A stretch of DNA of 64,000 bases from Amycolatopsis thermoflava N1165 (GCF_000473265.1 NZ_KI421511.1:6058360-6122359), one strand, 5' to 3'; shown: positions 41,802-53,521, counted from the first letter of the stretch. Translations and numbers: made by a program. The notes: generated by a model not told the origin, from the sequence alone.

Positions 41802-43334
41802 ATGACCACTGCTTCGGAACCAAGACCCGCGGACGCCGATAAACTCGACAGCGCGGTGCTGAAGGTCGCCGCCGTCGTCGTGCTCGGCAGCGTGATGGCC
41901 ATCCTCGACACCACCGTCGTCAACGTCGCGCTCCAGGCGCTGACGCTGGAGTTCGAGACCTCGTTCGACACGATCCAGTGGATCGCGACCGGGTACATGC
42001 TGGCGCTGGCCACGGTCATCCCGGTCACCGGCTGGGCGTGCGACCGGTTCGGCACCAAGCGCCTCTACATGCTGGCGATCACGTTCTTCCTGGTCGGCTC
42101 CGCGCTGGCCGGGGCGGCGTGGGACATCGAATCGCTGATCGTGTTCCGGGTCCTGCAGGGCCTCGGCGGCGGCATGCTGATGCCGGCGGGCATGACGATC
42201 CTGACCAAGACCGCAGGCCCGCACCGCGTCGGCCGCGTGATGGCCGTGCTCGGCGTGCCGATGCTGCTCGGCCCCATCGGCGGCCCGATCCTGGGCGGCT
42301 GGCTGGTCGACTCGGTGAGCTGGCGCTGGATCTTCTACATCAACGTGCCGATCGGCATCGTCGCGATCCTGCTGGCGTGGCGGCTGCTGCCGAAGGACGA
42401 GCCGCGCCCGGCCGAAAAGTTCGACTTCGCCGGCATGGTGATGCTGTCGCCGGGTCTCGCGGCGCTGATCTACGGCGTGTCGAACATCCCGCACCACGGC
42501 GGCGTCGGCGCGACCAACGTGTGGCTGCCGGGGATCATCGGGATCGTGCTGATCGTGGCCTTCATCGTGCGGGCCCTGAAGGTCGCCAACCCGCTGGTCG
42601 ACCTGACCCTGTTCCGCAACCGCACGTTCAGCATCGCGATGGTGACCATGACCCTGTTCATGATCGCCTTCCTCGGGTCGATGCTGATCCTGCCGACCTA
42701 CTTCGTCCTGGTGCGCGGCGAAAGCGCGCTGCAGGCCGGTCTGCTGCTGGCGCCGCAGGGCATCGGCGCGATGATCACCATGCCGATCGCGGGCAAGCTG
42801 GTCGACAAGATCGGCGCGGGCAAGGTCGTGCTCCCCGGGATCGTGCTGATCATCGCGAGCGTCGCGGTGTTCACGCAGGTCGGCGCCGACACGTCCTACC
42901 TGCTGCTGATGGGCGCGCTGTTCGTGATGGGTCTCGGCATGGGCATGAGCATGATGCCGATCAGCACCGCGGCGCTGCAGACGCTGACGCAGCGCACGGT
43001 GGCGCGCGCCTCGACGGCGATGAACATCGTGCAGCAGACCGCGGGCGCCGTGGGGTCGGCGATCGTGTCGATCATCCTGGCCAGCCTGCTCGCCGGGAAG
43101 TTCGGCGTGGCGACGAGCGAGGGCCAGCTCGCCGCCACGGCCGCGCTGATGAACCCGGCGACGCACGACGCCGCCGCGGTGGCCAGCGCGGACGCCTTCG
43201 CGTCGACGTTCACCTGGACGCTGGTGCTGGTGGCGCTGTGCCTGATCCCGGCGCTGTTCCTGCCGAAGAAGCCGGCGCTGCCGCCGGAGGAGGACGCCGC
43301 CGAGGGCGCCCCGCCCGCGGTGATGATGCACTGA
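41802..43334 (+). CDS. DHA2 family MFS multidrug transporter (EmrB/QacA type)
   Basis: 510 residues, 14 predicted helices. Signature parts: M-A-I-L-D-T-T-V-V-N-V-A-L (motif D1), G-W-A-C-D-R-F-G-T-K-R-L (motif A), and G-P-I-L-G-G-W-L-V-D (motif C of drug/H+ antiporters). Helix-rich C-terminal half ends in an acidic tail (P-P-E-E-D-A-A-E-G). Proton-driven export of toxic or hydrophobic compounds is expected. No adjacent regulator gene; the 200-bp upstream region holds a TTGAAA box (41671) without a clear -10. An intrinsic terminator follows. Confidence 0.9.
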   Translation: MTTASEPRPADADKLDSAVLKVAAVVVLGSVMAILDTTVVNVALQALTLEFETSFDTIQWIATGYMLALATVIPVTGWACDRFGTKRLYMLAITFFLVGSALAGAAWDIESLIVFRVLQGLGGGMLMPAGMTILTKTAGPHRVGRVMAVLGVPMLLGPIGGPILGGWLVDSVSWRWIFYINVPIGIVAILLAWRLLPKDEPRPAEKFDFAGMVMLSPGLAALIYGVSNIPHHGGVGATNVWLPGIIGIVLIVAFIVRALKVANPLVDLTLFRNRTFSIAMVTMTLFMIAFLGSMLILPTYFVLVRGESALQAGLLLAPQGIGAMITMPIAGKLVDKIGAGKVVLPGIVLIIASVAVFTQVGADTSYLLLMGALFVMGLGMGMSMMPISTAALQTLTQRTVARASTAMNIVQQTAGAVGSAIVSIILASLLAGKFGVATSEGQLAATAALMNPATHDAAAVASADAFASTFTWTLVLVALCLIPALFLPKKPALPPEEDAAEGAPPAVMMH

Positions 43335-43346
43335 CGTTTCTTTCGG

Positions 43347-43387
43347 AAGGGCCCGGGCTGCGCTGAACTGCTGCCCGGGCCCTTTTT
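43347..43387 (+). terminator. intrinsic terminator after DHA2 transporter
   Basis: AAGGGCCCGGGC / GCCCGGGCCCTT (43347-43358 with 43373-43384), 14-nt loop, followed by TTT. A textbook rho-independent form. Confidence 0.88.
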
Positions 43388-43388
43388 C

Positions 43389-43663
43389 GTTGGGGTGCCG
43401 CGAGTCCCGCGCCCGGCCCGGCGGGTTTCGCGCTGGGCTCGGCGAGTTCCGCACCCGGGCAGGCGGGCTCTGCGCTCGGGTTGGCGGGTTCCGTGCCTGG
43501 GTTGGCGAGTTCCCCGCTCGCGCACGCGAGTTCCCCGCTTACGCGCGCGAGTTCTCCCCGCTCGGGCTGGCGCGTTCCGCACTCGCGTCGGCAAGTTCTC
43601 CGCCCGCGGGCGAGTTCCCCGCTCACCCGCGCGAGTTCCCCACTCGCGCGCGCCGCCGCGGGC
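43389..43663. repeat. degenerate 21-bp minisatellite (GCGAGTTCCSC-type units)
   Basis: About 13 head-to-tail units of roughly 21 bp, such as GCGAGTTCCCCGCTCGCGC, from the terminator to 48 bp before the antiporter ATG. Because the period is a multiple of three, an open frame runs through it, but the peptide is only a translated repeat. Unit 43631-43648 differs at 2 of 18 positions from 62885-62902 in the 62.6-kb array. Confidence 0.8.
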
Positions 43664-43693
43664 TCGTCACTCACCGGGTGGAGCGCGGCTCGC

Positions 43694-43711
43694 TGGGTAA
43701 GCATCTACCCA
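43694..43711. promoter_or_regulatory. inverted repeat TGGGTA-N6-TACCCA at antiporter start
   Basis: Perfect 6-bp arms ending on the A of the ATG. It could be an operator or a translation-blocking hairpin; no ribosome site is visible, so the message may be leaderless. Confidence 0.35.
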
Positions 43712-45363
43712 TGGAGCTCCTGACCTTGATGGGCGTGCTCGCCGGCGCGCTCGGTCTCACCGCGATCGCCCGGCGGTTCAACCTGTCGGCGCCCCTGCTG
43801 GTCGTTGTGGCGGCGCTGGCGGTGTCGTTCATCCCGGGCGTGCCGCGGGTGCAGATGGAGCCGGAGCTCATCCTCACCCTGGTCCTGCCGCCGCTGCTCT
43901 ACTCCACCGCGCGGGAGAGCTCGTTCGCCCAGTTCAAGGCCGCCGCCCGGCCGATCATCGGGCTCGGGGTGGTCCTCGTCGTCGTCACGGCGCTCGTCGT
44001 CGGGTTCGTCGTGCACCTGCTGCTGCCGGACCTGCCGCTCGCCTCGGCGTTCGTGCTGGGCGCGGTCGTCGCGCCGCCGGACGCCGTCACGGCCGCCGCG
44101 ATCGGCCGCCGTCAGCGGCTGCCGCGACGGCTGATGACCGTGCTCACCGGGGAGAGCCTGGTCAACGACGCCGCCGCGCTGACGCTGTACAAGATCGGTC
44201 TCGCCGCGGTGCTCGGTGCGGCGGGGTCGCTGGGCCACGGGTTCCTGGTGTTCCTCGTCGCCGCCGTGCTCGGGATCGGCGTCGGGCTCGCGGCGGCGGT
44301 GCTCGTCTCCTACATCCGGCGCAAGCTCGACGATCCGCTGATGGAGTCGGTCTTCGGCATCATCGTGCCGTTCGCCGTGTACGTCGTCGCCGAGCACCTG
44401 CACCCGTTCTCCGAGGACTTCAGCGGCTCGGGTGTGCTCGCGGTGGTCGCCGCCGGGTTGTACCTCGGCGACCGGTCGCTGTACGCGGGCTCGGCGACGC
44501 GGGTGCAGGACTCGTCGATCTGGGCGTCGCTGGACGTGCTGCTCGAAGCGCTCGTGTTCGCGTTGATGGGCCTGCAACTGCCGTTCGTGCTGGAGAGCGC
44601 CAACGAGAACGCGCGCGGCAACTGGCAGCTCTTCCTCTCGGCGATCGCCATCCTCGCGGTCACCATCGCCATCCGGATCCCGTACGTGTTCCTCAACGCC
44701 TACCTGCCGCACACCCTCCGGCTGTTCGGCCGGGAACGAGAACGGCCGCCGACGCGGAACCTGCTCGTGTTGTCCTGGGCGGGCATGCGTGGCGTGGTGA
44801 CGCTCGCCGCGGCGGCCGGTGTGCCGCTGTCGACCCACGCCGGCCAGCCGTTCCCCGGCCGGGACGAGATCCAGCTGTTCGCGTTCGTCGTCGCGATCGG
44901 GACCGTGCTGATCCAGGGGCTCACCCTGCCCGCGGTGATCCGCAAGCTCGGCGTGCACGACAAGGACGACGCCGAGCAGGACGCGGAGGAGGAGATGGCG
45001 GCCCGCGAAGCGGCGATGCACGCGGCCGTGGCCCGGCTCGACGAGCTGGCCCCCGAACTGTGCCACCGGCTCGACATTCCGCCGGAGAAGGCCGACCGGC
45101 TGGTCAACCGGTTGCGGGCGCTGGTCGAGACCCGCTACCGGGGCGCCGTCGCGGCGATCTCGCTCAGCGCCGAGGAACGCGAGTCCAGCCCGCACGCCGC
45201 GTTCGTGCAGGCGCGCCGCGAACTGCTGCTCGTCCAGCGCGAGACGATGCTGGAGCAGCGGGCCGACGGCAAGCTCGACGACGAGGTGCTGCGCAAGGTC
45301 CTGCGCGAACTCGACCTCGAAGAGCTCGCCCTGTCGGACACCCTCACGGCACGGCTGTCGTGA
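43711..45363 (+). CDS. CPA1 family Na+/H+ antiporter
   Basis: 550 residues: about 12 membrane helices (5-410) and a cytosolic helical tail (430-550). Ion-site region: G-A-V-V-A-P-P-D-A-V-T-A-A-A-I-G and G-E-S-L-V-N-D-A-A-A-L-T-L-Y, the N-D motif of NhaP/NhaK-type exchangers; W-A-G-M-R-G-V-V-T-L-A-A-A is the conserved helix 10 motif. It exports Na+ (or K+) for protons. The long upstream frame is minisatellite sequence, so ATG 43711 is the start. The stop is 9 bp from the convergent molybdenum-hydroxylase gene. Confidence 0.92.
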   Translation: MELLTLMGVLAGALGLTAIARRFNLSAPLLVVVAALAVSFIPGVPRVQMEPELILTLVLPPLLYSTARESSFAQFKAAARPIIGLGVVLVVVTALVVGFVVHLLLPDLPLASAFVLGAVVAPPDAVTAAAIGRRQRLPRRLMTVLTGESLVNDAAALTLYKIGLAAVLGAAGSLGHGFLVFLVAAVLGIGVGLAAAVLVSYIRRKLDDPLMESVFGIIVPFAVYVVAEHLHPFSEDFSGSGVLAVVAAGLYLGDRSLYAGSATRVQDSSIWASLDVLLEALVFALMGLQLPFVLESANENARGNWQLFLSAIAILAVTIAIRIPYVFLNAYLPHTLRLFGRERERPPTRNLLVLSWAGMRGVVTLAAAAGVPLSTHAGQPFPGRDEIQLFAFVVAIGTVLIQGLTLPAVIRKLGVHDKDDAEQDAEEEMAAREAAMHAAVARLDELAPELCHRLDIPPEKADRLVNRLRALVETRYRGAVAAISLSAEERESSPHAAFVQARRELLLVQRETMLEQRADGKLDDEVLRKVLRELDLEELALSDTLTARLS

Positions 45364-45372
45364 CTGACCTCC

Positions 45373-47463
45373 TCACAGCAGGTCGGCGATCTTGATCGGC
45401 AGGTCGCGCACCCGCCGCCCGGTCGCGTGGAACACCGCGTTCGCGATCGCCGCCGCGACGCCGACCGCGCCCAGCTCGCCGATGCCCTTCGCGCCGACCA
45501 GGCTCGCCAGGCGGTCGTCGTCCGGCACGAAGGCCACGTCCAGCTCGCGGATGTCGGCGTTCACCGGCACGACGTAACCGGCGAGGTTCTTGCTCAGGAA
45601 CCGCCCCAGCACCGGCTCGAACACCGAGTGCTCCAGTACCGCCTGCCCGTAGCCCCAGACCAGCCCGCCGGTCATTTGGCTGTGCGCGGCCAGCGGGTTG
45701 AGGATCCGCCCCGCCGCGTACCGGCCGACCGCCCGCGACATGCGCAGCAGGCCCAGGTCCTCGTCCACCCGCACCTCGACGAAGATCGCGCCGTAGGTGT
45801 GGATCGAGTGGTCCGCCGACCGGCCCGCCGCCAGCGACGACTCGGGCGCCCACCGGCCCTCCGCGGTCAGTTCGGGCAGCCCGGCCGCGGCCAGCGCGTC
45901 GGCGAGCGGGTCGCCCGGGTTCGCGCCCAGCTTGTCCAGCACCTCGCGCGCCGCCGCCTGCACCGCCGACCCGAGGCCCATCGCCGACATCGACCCCATC
46001 GTGCCGCCGTGCCCGGGGAAGTCCGGGTCGCCGTGCCGCACCTGGACCGACTCCGCATCGCAGCCGAGCGTCTCCGCGGCCACGGCCTGCACCATCGCGG
46101 GCAGCCCGGTGCCGATCTCCTGCGCCCCGGTCTCCACGGTGACCCGGCCCGCGGCGTCCACCCGCACCCGCGCCGCCGACGGCGCCCGGAACGTGTCCAT
46201 GGTCGCCGCCGCGACACCCCAGCCGACGAGGTCGTGCCCGTCCCGCATCGACCGCGGTTCCGGATCGCGCTCGGACCAGCCGAACCGGCGGGCGCCCTCG
46301 CGCAGGCACTCGACCAGCTTGCGCGACGAGAACGGCCTGCCGGTCATCGGGTCGGCCGCCGGTTCGTTGCGGATCCGCAGCTCCACCGGGTCGATCCCCA
46401 GCTCGTGCGCCAGCTCGTCCATCGCGGACTCCAGCGGGAAGATCCCCGGGCCCTCGTGCGGCGCCCGCATCGGCGTCGGCTGCGGCCGGTCCACTCGCTG
46501 CACCCGCATCTCGGTGTGGATGGCCGGGCTCGCGTACAGCCAGGTGGTGCCGTGGGTGGTGTTCTCGGCGTAGTCGTCGACGCGGGCGGCCGCGTTGCTG
46601 CTGAGGTGCCGGATCGCGGTGAGCCGCCCGTCGGCCGTGGCGCCCAGGGTGATCGTCTGCCGGGTGGCCGGCTGGTGCCCGGACAACGTGAACATCTCGG
46701 CACGCGTGAGCACCAGCTTGACCGGCTGCCCGGTGGCGCGGGCGGCCGCGGCGGCCAGCGGGAGCGCCGGCCACACGTAGCCCTTGCTGCCGAACCCGCC
46801 GCCGGTGAACGGGCAGATCACCCGCACCGCGTCGGCCGGGAGACCGAACAGCTCGGCGACCACCGCCTGGGTGAGCGCGGCGGCCTGCACGGACGCGTGC
46901 AGCACCAGCTCGTCGTCCACCCACTCGGCGAGCACCGCCCACGGCTCCATCGGGTTGTGGTGCCGGTTGGCGGTGGTGTAGGTGGCCTCGACGATCCGGT
47001 CCGCCGCGGCCAGTCCGGCCTGGAGGTCGCCCGTCGACTCGTCGGCCTCGCCGAGCAGGTGGTCGCTGCGCGGGACGACGTCCTCGGCCTGCCCGAACAG
47101 CAGCGGCGGCCGGACGTCGTCGTAGGTGACCCGCACCTGCCGCGCGGCTTCGCGGGCCTGCTGCCAGCTGTCCGCCAGGACCATCACGACCGGCTGGCCC
47201 TCGTAGTGCACGAGGTCGTCCTGCAGGGGCAGCACCGAGTGGCCCAGCGGCGGTGACGGCAGCGGGGTCAGGCGCGGCAGATCGTGGTGCGTCAGCACCG
47301 TCGCGTCCACCACCTGCGAGGTGTCGATGCTCGTGACCCGCCCGGTCGGCACCGTGGCGGGGACGAGCGCGGCGATCAGGGTGCCGGGTGCGGCAGCGTC
47401 GGCCGCATACCGCGCGGCCCCGGTGAGCTTGGCCGGGCCGTCCAGCCTGGTAAGCGCTTTCAC
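45373..47463 (-). CDS. xanthine/aldehyde dehydrogenase family, molybdopterin-binding subunit
   Basis: 696 residues. Large subunit of a three-part molybdenum hydroxylase. Motifs: R-Y-A-A-D near the N-terminus, T-G-G-G-F-G-S-K-G-Y-V-W (pterin loop), M-R-A-P-H-E-G-P, Q-E-I-G-T-G and the catalytic Glu in G-A-K-G-I-G-E-L-G. The GTG start overlaps the FAD-subunit stop as GTGA. Together with the two upstream genes it oxidises an aldehyde or N-heterocycle; the substrate is not deducible. No Tat signal on any subunit, so the complex is probably cytosolic. Mo-cofactor insertion helpers are not in the window. Confidence 0.92.
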   Translation of the reverse strand: MKALTRLDGPAKLTGAARYAADAAAPGTLIAALVPATVPTGRVTSIDTSQVVDATVLTHHDLPRLTPLPSPPLGHSVLPLQDDLVHYEGQPVVMVLADSWQQAREAARQVRVTYDDVRPPLLFGQAEDVVPRSDHLLGEADESTGDLQAGLAAADRIVEATYTTANRHHNPMEPWAVLAEWVDDELVLHASVQAAALTQAVVAELFGLPADAVRVICPFTGGGFGSKGYVWPALPLAAAAARATGQPVKLVLTRAEMFTLSGHQPATRQTITLGATADGRLTAIRHLSSNAAARVDDYAENTTHGTTWLYASPAIHTEMRVQRVDRPQPTPMRAPHEGPGIFPLESAMDELAHELGIDPVELRIRNEPAADPMTGRPFSSRKLVECLREGARRFGWSERDPEPRSMRDGHDLVGWGVAAATMDTFRAPSAARVRVDAAGRVTVETGAQEIGTGLPAMVQAVAAETLGCDAESVQVRHGDPDFPGHGGTMGSMSAMGLGSAVQAAAREVLDKLGANPGDPLADALAAAGLPELTAEGRWAPESSLAAGRSADHSIHTYGAIFVEVRVDEDLGLLRMSRAVGRYAAGRILNPLAAHSQMTGGLVWGYGQAVLEHSVFEPVLGRFLSKNLAGYVVPVNADIRELDVAFVPDDDRLASLVGAKGIGELGAVGVAAAIANAVFHATGRRVRDLPIKIADLL

Positions 47464-48404
47464 GACATCGCCTCCTTGATCGCGCGCACCGCGGCGCGCT
47501 CGGCGAGGGTGACCTTGTACTCGTTGCCGGGCAACGGACGCGCGCGGGTGAGCCGCACCGCCTCGGCCAGCCTGCTCATCGGCACGCCGACGAGTTCCAT
47601 CCGATACGGCCTGTGCGCCACCCCGCCGAGCGCGACGCGTGCCCGCGTGATCGTCTCCCCGTCCCACTCGACGACGGCCGCGGCGGAGACCACCGCGAAC
47701 TCGTAGGAAACCCGTTCCCGGACCTTCAGGTAGTGCGAAAACCGCTTGCCACCACGGGGAACCTCGATCGCGGTGATCAGCTCATCGGGCCGGAGATCGT
47801 TGTGCCGCGCGGGTTCGTCGCCCGGTAGCCGGTGGAAACTCGTCGCCGGGATGCGCCGCTCGCCCTCCGGGCCGCGGACCACGACGACCGCGTCGAGCGC
47901 GGCGAGCGCGACCGCGAGGTCCGACGGGTGGGTCGCGACGCAGTCGTCCGACCAGCCGAGGATCGCGGCGGACGTGGTGTCGCCGTGCCGGGCCGAGCAA
48001 CCCGAGCCGGGCACCCGCTTGTTGCACGGCAGTCCGGTGTCCGCGCGGAAGTACGGGCAGCGGGTTCGTTGCATCAGGTTGCCGCCCAGCGTCGCCATGT
48101 TTCGCAGCTGCGGCGACGCGGCCCGCAGCAACGACTGCACCAGGACGGGGAACTCGCGCGTCAGTTCCGGGTGCGCGGCCACGTCGCTCATCCGGCACAA
48201 CGCGCCGAGCCGGACGCGGTCGTCGGCGAACTCGATCCGGTCCAGCGGTAGTCGGTTGATGTCGACCAGCCGGGCGGGCGCCTCGATGCCCTCCTTGAGC
48301 CAGTTCAGCAGTTCGGTGCCGCCGGCGATGGCCTGCGCGCCGGCGGTCAGCGCGTCGAGCGCCTCCTCGACGGAGGTAGCCCTGGTCAGCTCGAACGTCC
48401 TCAT
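47460..48404 (-). CDS. molybdenum hydroxylase FAD-binding subunit
   Basis: 314 residues, CoxM-like. FAD contacts: A-I-A-G-G-T-E-L-L-N-W and N-M-A-T-L-G-G-N-L-M-Q-R-T-R-C-P. It includes the 4-Cys type insertion C-P-Y-F-R...L-P-C-N-K-R...G-C-S-A-R-H, as in periplasmic-type PaoB-like subunits that carry an extra [4Fe-4S] cluster (inference from the cysteine pattern). It passes electrons from the iron-sulfur subunit to an acceptor. Overlaps both neighbours by 4 bp. Confidence 0.9.
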   Translation of the reverse strand: MRTFELTRATSVEEALDALTAGAQAIAGGTELLNWLKEGIEAPARLVDINRLPLDRIEFADDRVRLGALCRMSDVAAHPELTREFPVLVQSLLRAASPQLRNMATLGGNLMQRTRCPYFRADTGLPCNKRVPGSGCSARHGDTTSAAILGWSDDCVATHPSDLAVALAALDAVVVVRGPEGERRIPATSFHRLPGDEPARHNDLRPDELITAIEVPRGGKRFSHYLKVRERVSYEFAVVSAAAVVEWDGETITRARVALGGVAHRPYRMELVGVPMSRLAEAVRLTRARPLPGNEYKVTLAERAAVRAIKEAMS

Positions 48405-48877
48405 CGGACCACCTCCGTGGCGGCTTTCCGCACGGCGGAAACGATTTGCGGGTAGGCGCCGCAGCGGCAGATGTTGCCGCTCATCCACTCCCGGATCTCG
48501 TCCTCGGAGCCGGCGTGGCCCTCGGCGATGCACGCGGCGGCGGACACGACCTGCCCCGGCGTGCAGAAGCCGCACTGGAACGCGTCGTTCTCCAGGAAGG
48601 CTCGCTGCACTGGGTGCAGCTCGCCCTCGGGCGCGAGGCCCTCGGCGGTCGTCACCTCCGCGCCGTCGGCGAGCAGGGACAGGGTCAGGCAGGACAACAC
48701 CCGGCGGCCGTACACCAGGACGGTGCAGGCGCCGCATTCGCCGCGGTCACAGCCGCGCTTGGTGCCGGTCAGACCGAGGTCATCGCGCAGTGTTTCGGCC
48801 AGCATCGACCGTGGATCGACGGTCAGCCGGTGCTGGATCCCGTTGACTGTGATCGTCAGTGCAGGGCGGTCATCCAT
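48401..48877 (-). CDS. molybdenum hydroxylase [2Fe-2S] subunit
   Basis: 158 residues, CoxS-like. Plant-ferredoxin cluster in C-D-R-G-E-C-G-A-C-T-V plus a later Cys (L-S-C), and the second [2Fe-2S] cluster in C-G-F-C-T-P-G with C-R-C-G-A-Y. First gene of the three-gene operon: [2Fe-2S], FAD, Mo subunit. ATG 48877 begins close to the ferredoxin strand; the frame is open further upstream but overlaps the LLM gene. The ribosome site is weak. Confidence 0.92.
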   Translation of the reverse strand: MDDRPALTITVNGIQHRLTVDPRSMLAETLRDDLGLTGTKRGCDRGECGACTVLVYGRRVLSCLTLSLLADGAEVTTAEGLAPEGELHPVQRAFLENDAFQCGFCTPGQVVSAAACIAEGHAGSEDEIREWMSGNICRCGAYPQIVSAVRKAATEVVR

Positions 48878-48917
48878 GCCTGCCGAGGCTAGGCAGGTGG
48901 AGTCCGCTCCAGGCAAC

Positions 48918-49829
48918 TCATTTTCCGGACAGTTCCCCCAGCAACCGCCAGGTGCGGCGCTGGTCCTCGGCGCTGCCCAGGTCGGTCTGGGTGAACACCA
49001 CCTCGGTGGCCCCGGCGTCGAAGTAGCGCCGGATCTCGGCGGCGACGGTCTCCTCGTCGCCGATGACCGCCAGCTCACCGGCCCGCGACGCGCCCTCCAG
49101 GCCGATGACCCGCTGGTAGGACGGGATCCGCTCGTAGAACGCGAGCTGTTCGACGGCGTTGGCGCGCACCCGCTCGACGTCGGAGGTGACCACGCCCGCC
49201 ACGAAGGCGATGACGCGTGGCTGCCCGCTCGCGGCGGCGGTGATGGCCGGAACGATCTCGTCGGCCAGCACCTTCGGCCCGGCGAGGTAAGGCAGGGTGC
49301 CGTCGGCGAGTTCCCCGGTGGCCCGCAACGCCTGCGGCCCCATCGCGGCGACCAGCAGCGGCACCGGGTCCGCGCCGGGAACCGTGGTCGGCAGCGGCGG
49401 CACGGCGGTGAGGACCTCGCCGCGGAAGTCGGCGGTGCCGGTGGTGAACAGCTCGCGCAGCACGGTCAGGAACTCGCGCAGCCGGGCCACCGGACGCTCG
49501 TAGGTGAGGCCGAAAGTGCTTTCCAGCAGGCCTTTCGCGCCCAGCGCCAGCCCGAGCTGGAACCGCCCGTGCGTGGCGGCCTGCACGGTCTGGGCCTGGC
49601 TGGAGATCAGCAGCGGGTGCCGTCCGAAGATCGGGATCGCCGACGTGCCGACGGACAACTCCGGTACCTCGCGCCCGACGACGGTCGCCAGCGCGGCCGC
49701 GTCGTAGTCGAACCGCTGCCCGAACCACACCGACTTCAGCCCGTCGGCCGCCACCTGCTTCGCCTGCGCCACGATCGCGTCGACGTAGTTGGTCGCCGTC
49801 GCGGTGGCCAGCGCCACTCCGATGCTCAT
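48918..49829 (-). CDS. LLM class F420-dependent oxidoreductase
   Basis: 303 residues, luciferase-like barrel. Begins M-S-I-G-V-A-L-A-T-A-T-A, then S-V-W-F-G-Q-R-F-D-Y-D, V-G-T-S-A-I-P-I-F-G-R-H-P and L-G-L-A-L-G-A-K, typical of actinobacterial F420-using members (TIGR03564-like). It probably reduces or oxidises a small organic compound with F420; the reaction is unknown. It is 40 bp upstream of the molybdenum hydroxylase genes in the same direction and may be in their transcript. Confidence 0.85.
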   Translation of the reverse strand: MSIGVALATATATNYVDAIVAQAKQVAADGLKSVWFGQRFDYDAAALATVVGREVPELSVGTSAIPIFGRHPLLISSQAQTVQAATHGRFQLGLALGAKGLLESTFGLTYERPVARLREFLTVLRELFTTGTADFRGEVLTAVPPLPTTVPGADPVPLLVAAMGPQALRATGELADGTLPYLAGPKVLADEIVPAITAAASGQPRVIAFVAGVVTSDVERVRANAVEQLAFYERIPSYQRVIGLEGASRAGELAVIGDEETVAAEIRRYFDAGATEVVFTQTDLGSAEDQRRTWRLLGELSGK

Positions 49830-49919
49830 GATCACCGGCAACGGCGGCCGGGTGGCGCCGATTCCCGCGTCCCAGGTCGTGGGAGCCCTCGCGGCGGGCG
49901 GGGCACTCCCGTCACCGTG

Positions 49920-52420
<2,501 letters not shown>

Positions 52421-52516
52421 CCTACTGTCGTCGGTAAATCACCCACAGGTATTGCTTTCGCCATCTTCATGTTCGACCTTCGGAGGGTCCTCACCGATCA
52501 CCCGAAGGCGGCACCT

Positions 52517-53149
52517 ATGCGCATCGCCCGAAACTCGCTGATCGTCCTGGGCCTCTCGGCCCTGTTCACCACCGGCCTCGCGACCGGCACCGCGGTGGCG
52601 GAGCCGCCGAACATCCCGTCCGAGACCACCGCCCGCTCCGAGCTGGCGGCGCTGACCGTCCAGGCGGACGGCACGTCCACCGGTTACTCGCGCGACAAGT
52701 TCCCGCACTGGGACGACCAGGGCGGCAGCTGCAACACCCGCGAGGTCGTGCTGAAGCGGGACGGCACGAACGTCGTCACCGACTCCAGCTGCGCCGCCAC
52801 GTCGGGCACGTGGAAGAGCCCGTACGACGGCGCCACCTGGACCGCCGCTTCCGACGTCGACATCGACCACGTCGTGCCGCTCGCCGCCGCGTGGCGGACC
52901 GGCGCGTCGGCCTGGACCACCGCTAAGCGCGAGGCGTTCGCCAACGACCTGACCAACCCGCAGCTGATCGCCGTCACCGACAACGTCAACCAGGCCAAGG
53001 GCGACAAGTCGCCCGACGAGTGGAAGCCTCCGCTCACCGGCTACTGGTGCACCTACGCGAAGATGTGGATCGACGTGAAGTACGAGTGGCAGCTGACGAT
53101 CGACAGCGCGGAGAAGGCGGCGTTGACGGAGATGCTGGACCGCTGCTGA
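52517..53149 (+). CDS. secreted HNH (DUF1524-like) nuclease
   Basis: 210 residues. Signal peptide 1-28 (ends A-V-A-E-P-P). The mature part carries the DUF1524/HNH signature D-V-D-I-D-H-V-V-P-L-A-A-A-W and N-V-N-Q-A-K-G-D-K-S-P-D-E-W, with four cysteines likely in disulfides. Such exported proteins degrade DNA outside the cell. ATG 52517 starts the signal peptide; the longer frame is not convincing. A strong hairpin lies in the gap that follows. Confidence 0.88.
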   Translation: MRIARNSLIVLGLSALFTTGLATGTAVAEPPNIPSETTARSELAALTVQADGTSTGYSRDKFPHWDDQGGSCNTREVVLKRDGTNVVTDSSCAATSGTWKSPYDGATWTAASDVDIDHVVPLAAAWRTGASAWTTAKREAFANDLTNPQLIAVTDNVNQAKGDKSPDEWKPPLTGYWCTYAKMWIDVKYEWQLTIDSAEKAALTEMLDRC

Positions 53150-53343
53150 GCCACGGGATTCGCATTCGGTTTCTCGTTGATCCAGGCCGTGTGGCCGAAG
53201 ATCGCGGCCCACCGCGCCAGGGGTGGGGCGGTGCGTCAGTACCGCGGTGGGCAGCGTCCCGCGCACGGGCCGGTCCGCCGGTGGTGAATGCTGGTCGAGC
53301 CGGCCCCGGAACTGCAACCGGGACGTTCACGCCCGGGGCCGGT

Positions 53344-53383
53344 GGCAGGCCGCCGCCCGCTGGTACCCGGGCGGCGGCCTGCC
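53344..53383. terminator. strong hairpin between convergent nuclease and FAD-protein genes
   Basis: Perfect 16-bp stem (53344-53359 with 53368-53383) and 8-nt loop in the 372-bp gap 53150-53521. Nothing else is seen in that gap apart from GC-rich filler. Confidence 0.7.
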
Positions 53384-53521
53384 GCACCCCCGGGGCCCGC
53401 GCTGTCCGCGAGCACAGGCCCGAGAACTCGCCCCGCCCCGCCCCGCCGCAGCTGCCGCTGCCTTGCGCATCGCATCTGCTGCGCCAGCCACTCCGGCCCG
53501 CGCCCGGCCGCGGCTCACGAA

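Noticed and set aside
43390..43710. N-terminal extension of the Na+/H+ antiporter
   Set aside because: The added residues are a translated 21-bp minisatellite; the conserved protein starts at 43711.
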